Assembly (NCBI GenBank): GCA_018401055.1
Contig: JAGYLB010000115.1
Location: 3,453-67,452 of the forward strand
Reading direction: 5' to 3'
DNA length: 64,000 nt
Source: Roseicyclus sp.
GTDB lineage: Bacteria > Pseudomonadota > Alphaproteobacteria > Rhodobacterales > Rhodobacteraceae
The notes beneath the pieces are model-generated. The model was not told the DNA's origin. It did not search any database and saw only the letters and a program-made list of their open reading frames with translations. Below are positions 61,853 through 64,000 of the stretch, one piece after another. Position 1 is the stretch's first letter. Every line of letters begins with the position of its first letter. Both the position numbers and the translations under genes were made by a program.

Positions 61853-62741
61853 ATGGCCAATGAGACCATAGACATGCCGCCCGCCGCCCGCGCCTGCCCG
61901 CGCTGGCCCTGCCCACGGAAGGGATCTGGGCCAACCGCAAGACGCAGGTGGCGTTGATGATCCTGGTGCCGATCCTTGCCTTGACGGCCTTCGCGCCGCT
62001 CTTGCCCTTGCAGGCTCCGCTGGAGACGAACCTGAGGGCCATCATGCAGCCACCGTCGCTGGAACATCCCTTCGGGACCGACCGGATGGGGCGCGATGTG
62101 CTGTCGCGCACGCTGGCGGGGGTCAAGGTGTCGCTTCTGGTGGGGTTCAGCGTGGCGAGTATCGCGCTGATCGCGGGCATGATTCTGGGCACACTGGCGG
62201 GGTTCTTTGGTGGGGTGATCGACCGCGTGGTGATGACCGTTGTGGACATCTTCCTTGCCTTTCCGTCGCTCCTTCTGGCCATCGGGCTGGTCGCCATCGT
62301 AGGCACCGGGCTGATCCCGGTGATCGCGGCCATCGCCATGGCGGACGTGCCGCGCTTCATTCGGTTGCAGCGCAGTCAGGTTCTGAGCCTGCGGTCGCGG
62401 CCGTTCATCGATGCGGCGCGCACGGGTCACGCGCGTCGCAGCGGCTGGCATGACACGCCACATCATCCCCGTCACCCGTGAGCAATTCTTCGATGCTGGT
62501 CGCAGCCTCCATCGCCTCTGCCAATGCGATCCTTGTGGAAGCAAGCCTGAGCTTTCTGGGGCTGGGCATCATGCCGCCCGCGCCGTCCCTGGGCAACATC
62601 ATCCGCGACGGGCAGACCTATCTGCAAGAGGCATGGTGGATTTCGACCCTGCCCGGCGCAGTGATCTTGCTGATCGCCTTCTCGCTGCACTTCCTGTCGG
62701 ACGGTGCGCGCGAGGAACTCGACCCCCGTGCCCGCAAATGA
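61853..62741 (+). CDS. ABC transporter permease, DppC type (frameshifted)
   Basis: About 296 residues. The short cytoplasmic N-terminus MANETIDMPPAARA leads to a first helix VALMILVPILALTAFAPLLP. The family phrase HPFGTDRMGRDVLSRTLAGV follows, then helices and an EAA-like loop LRSRPFIDAARxTG, and finally ASANAILVEASLSFLGLGIM. Two breaks, at about 61900 and 62420-62480, separate the frames. Second permease of the operon. Confidence 0.85.
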
Positions 62742-62774
62742 CCTGTCCGCACGCACCTAGAAGGACGCCACGCA

Positions 62775-63762
62775 ATGACCTTCAGTCCGAGCTATGCGCC
62801 CACCTTGCTGGAGGTGCGCGACCTGCGCACCGAGTTCGACACGCGCGCGGGACCGTGACGGCCGTTGACGGCGTGTCCTTCACCATCGACAAGGGCGAGC
62901 GCGTCGCCATCGTCGGCGAAAGCGGATCGGGCAAGAGTGCCATGGCGATGTCGCTTTTGCGACTGCTGGCTCATCCGGGCCGTGTGGCTGGCGGGCAGGT
63001 GCTGCTGGACGGGCGCGATCTGGCCGGGCTGTCGGAACGCGCGCTGAACGCGATCCGGGGGCGCGAAGTGGGCACGGTGTTTCAGGACCCGATGTCGTCG
63101 CTGGACCCGGTGATGAAGGTCAGCCGCCAGATGGTGGAACCGATCATGCGCAACCTTGGCCTGTCGCGCGAGGCTGCGCGGGCCGAGGCGATCCGCTGGC
63201 TGGACAAGGTCGGCATCCCCGATCCCGAGCGGCGCATCGACGCCTATCCGTTCGAGATGTCGGGCGGCATGCGCCAGCGGGTGATGATCGCGCTGGCGCT
63301 GATCTGCCGCCCGCGCCTTCTGATCGCCGATGAACCCACCACAGCGCTGGATGTGACCGTGCAGGCGCAGATCCTCGATCTAATGCGCCGGTTGCAGGCT
63401 GAAATGGGCATGTCCATCCTGTTCATCACCCATGATCTGGGCGTCGTTGCCGAGATCGCCGACACCGTCGCGGTGATGTATGCGGGGCGATCGTCGAATC
63501 CGGCGCGGTCGACGCGATTTTTGCTGCGCCGCAGCATCCTTATACCCAAAGCCTGCTCCGCACGATCCCCAGCGTCGATGCCACCAAGGACATGCGGTTG
63601 CCGCAGATCCCCGGCATTCCGCCCGATATGCGCATGAAGCCTGCGGGCTGCGCCTTTCGGGCGCGCTGCGCGGTGGCCACGGCGCGTTGCGCGGTCGAGG
63701 CGCCGGAACTGACCGCGCGGGCGGGCGATCTGTCGGCGGCCTGCTGGGTCGAAGGGGATTGA
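62775..63762 (+). CDS. ABC transporter ATP-binding protein, DppD type (frameshifted twice)
   Basis: About 329 residues. It begins [20 protein letters not shown]. Walker A is [12 protein letters not shown], the Q-loop [15 protein letters not shown], the signature [15 protein letters not shown], and Walker [15 protein letters not shown] with H-loop ITHDLG. The C-terminal oligopeptide-transporter domain, with the cysteine-rich [14 protein letters not shown] typical of DppD/OppD, lies in another frame. Breaks are at GGG 62849-62851 and GGGG 63484-63487, each one G short. It ends GAT TGA at 63760-63762. Confidence 0.88.
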
Positions 63763-64000
63763 GCGCCGCGCCAAAGGCGCTGGAGCTCGCGCCGCCGGGT
63801 GGCGGCCCCGCTGGACGACACGCGGGTGACGGTCGAGATCAACAATCTTGTAAAACATTTCGAAGGCCGTTGGGCTTCTTGCCCGTAACCGGCGCGCGGT
63901 GCGGGGCGGTCAACGGCGTGTCGCTGCGGGTGCGCAAAGGCGGGACGCTGGGCATCGTGGGTGAAAGCGGCTGCGGCAAAAGCATCGGTCGCCCGCCTGC
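63759..64000 (+). CDS. ABC transporter ATP-binding protein, DppF type (partial, frameshifted)
   Basis: The start of the second ATPase of the transporter, cut by the window end. A TTG at 63759 overlapping the previous TGA is the probable start ([10 protein letters not shown]). Further on, [18 protein letters not shown] and, in another frame, [20 protein letters not shown] followed by SGCGKS (Walker A) are visible. At least two indels lie in this short piece. Confidence 0.75.
   Translation, partial: MSAAPKALELAPPGGGPAGRHAGDGRDQQSCKTFRRPLGFLPVTGARCGAVNGVSLRVRKGGTLGIVGESGCGKSIGRPP

Overview
The window is about 64 kb of GC-rich chromosomal DNA from an alphaproteobacterium, almost certainly a marine Rhodobacteraceae/Roseobacteraceae member. 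The evidence is the gene content and order: ccrM with GANTC sites, a TrcR-type cell-cycle regulator, COQ9, clpS, an aa3-type cytochrome oxidase subunit IV, a VPLPA-CTERM protein, a SoeABC-like molybdoenzyme, an mtnA plus class II aldolase pair, and a very large RTX protein ending in a Hint domain. No rRNA, phage, insertion sequence, CRISPR array or plasmid function is visible. One tRNA gene, tRNA-Pro(CGG), is present.

Layout. Positions 1-2.6 kb hold a DMT transporter fragment, a split MnmC (separate methyltransferase and FAD oxidase genes, divergent) and an FMN reductase. A thiamine-diphosphate enzyme follows. From 4.5 to 12.3 kb the leucine genes leuC, leuD and leuB are interspersed with a surface protein, an MFS transporter, a membrane protein and a secreted endonuclease/phosphatase-fold protein. 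From 12.3 to 14.1 kb are an SDR and a DMT transporter. The tRNA is followed by the mtnA-aldolase operon (5'-thio/deoxy-pentose salvage), an SbcD/SbcC-like pair and an RraA-like gene. From 20.9 to 31.2 kb, on the minus strand, one gene of about 3450 codons encodes the RTX/Hint protein. From 31.4 to 36.9 kb is a soeABC-like operon with an alpha/beta hydrolase gene inside it, divergent from an F420-hydrogenase-beta/BciB-like iron-sulfur flavoprotein. From 38.4 to 43.8 kb are a JmjC-type oxygenase, small exported proteins, a membrane-anchored winged-helix regulator, rnhB and ccrM. From 43.9 to 51.1 kb are a Sua5-type tRNA enzyme, an acyl-CoA dehydrogenase, an MBL hydrolase, a COX IV peptide, a lipoprotein, rpsU, COQ9 and a quinone oxidoreductase. 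From 51.1 to 57.2 kb are lipid, HAD, clpS, rsmC-like, SDR and trcR-like genes, RNase T2, and one AT-richer membrane gene that looks acquired. From 57.2 kb to the end are a ureidoglycine aminohydrolase, a cysteine hydrolase and a peptide/opine-type ABC transporter operon that runs off the window.

About half of the genes are broken by single-base frameshifts, very often at short C or G runs, and this includes genes expected to be essential or strongly selected (leuB, leuD, Sua5). I read this as consensus sequence error, not gene decay, and therefore give each such gene its full biological extent.

The most interesting items are: a family of four mosaic repeats, each sitting a few bases behind a gene's stop codon and always in the same orientation as that gene; the giant RTX/Hint protein with a von Hippel-Lindau beta-like domain and a second class of about 80-residue repeat module; three GANTC methylation sites within 44 bp of ccrM leader; three TTGCCA half-sites between the RTX and soe operons; a reverse-topology ToxR-like regulator; and an SDR that has lost its catalytic lysine.
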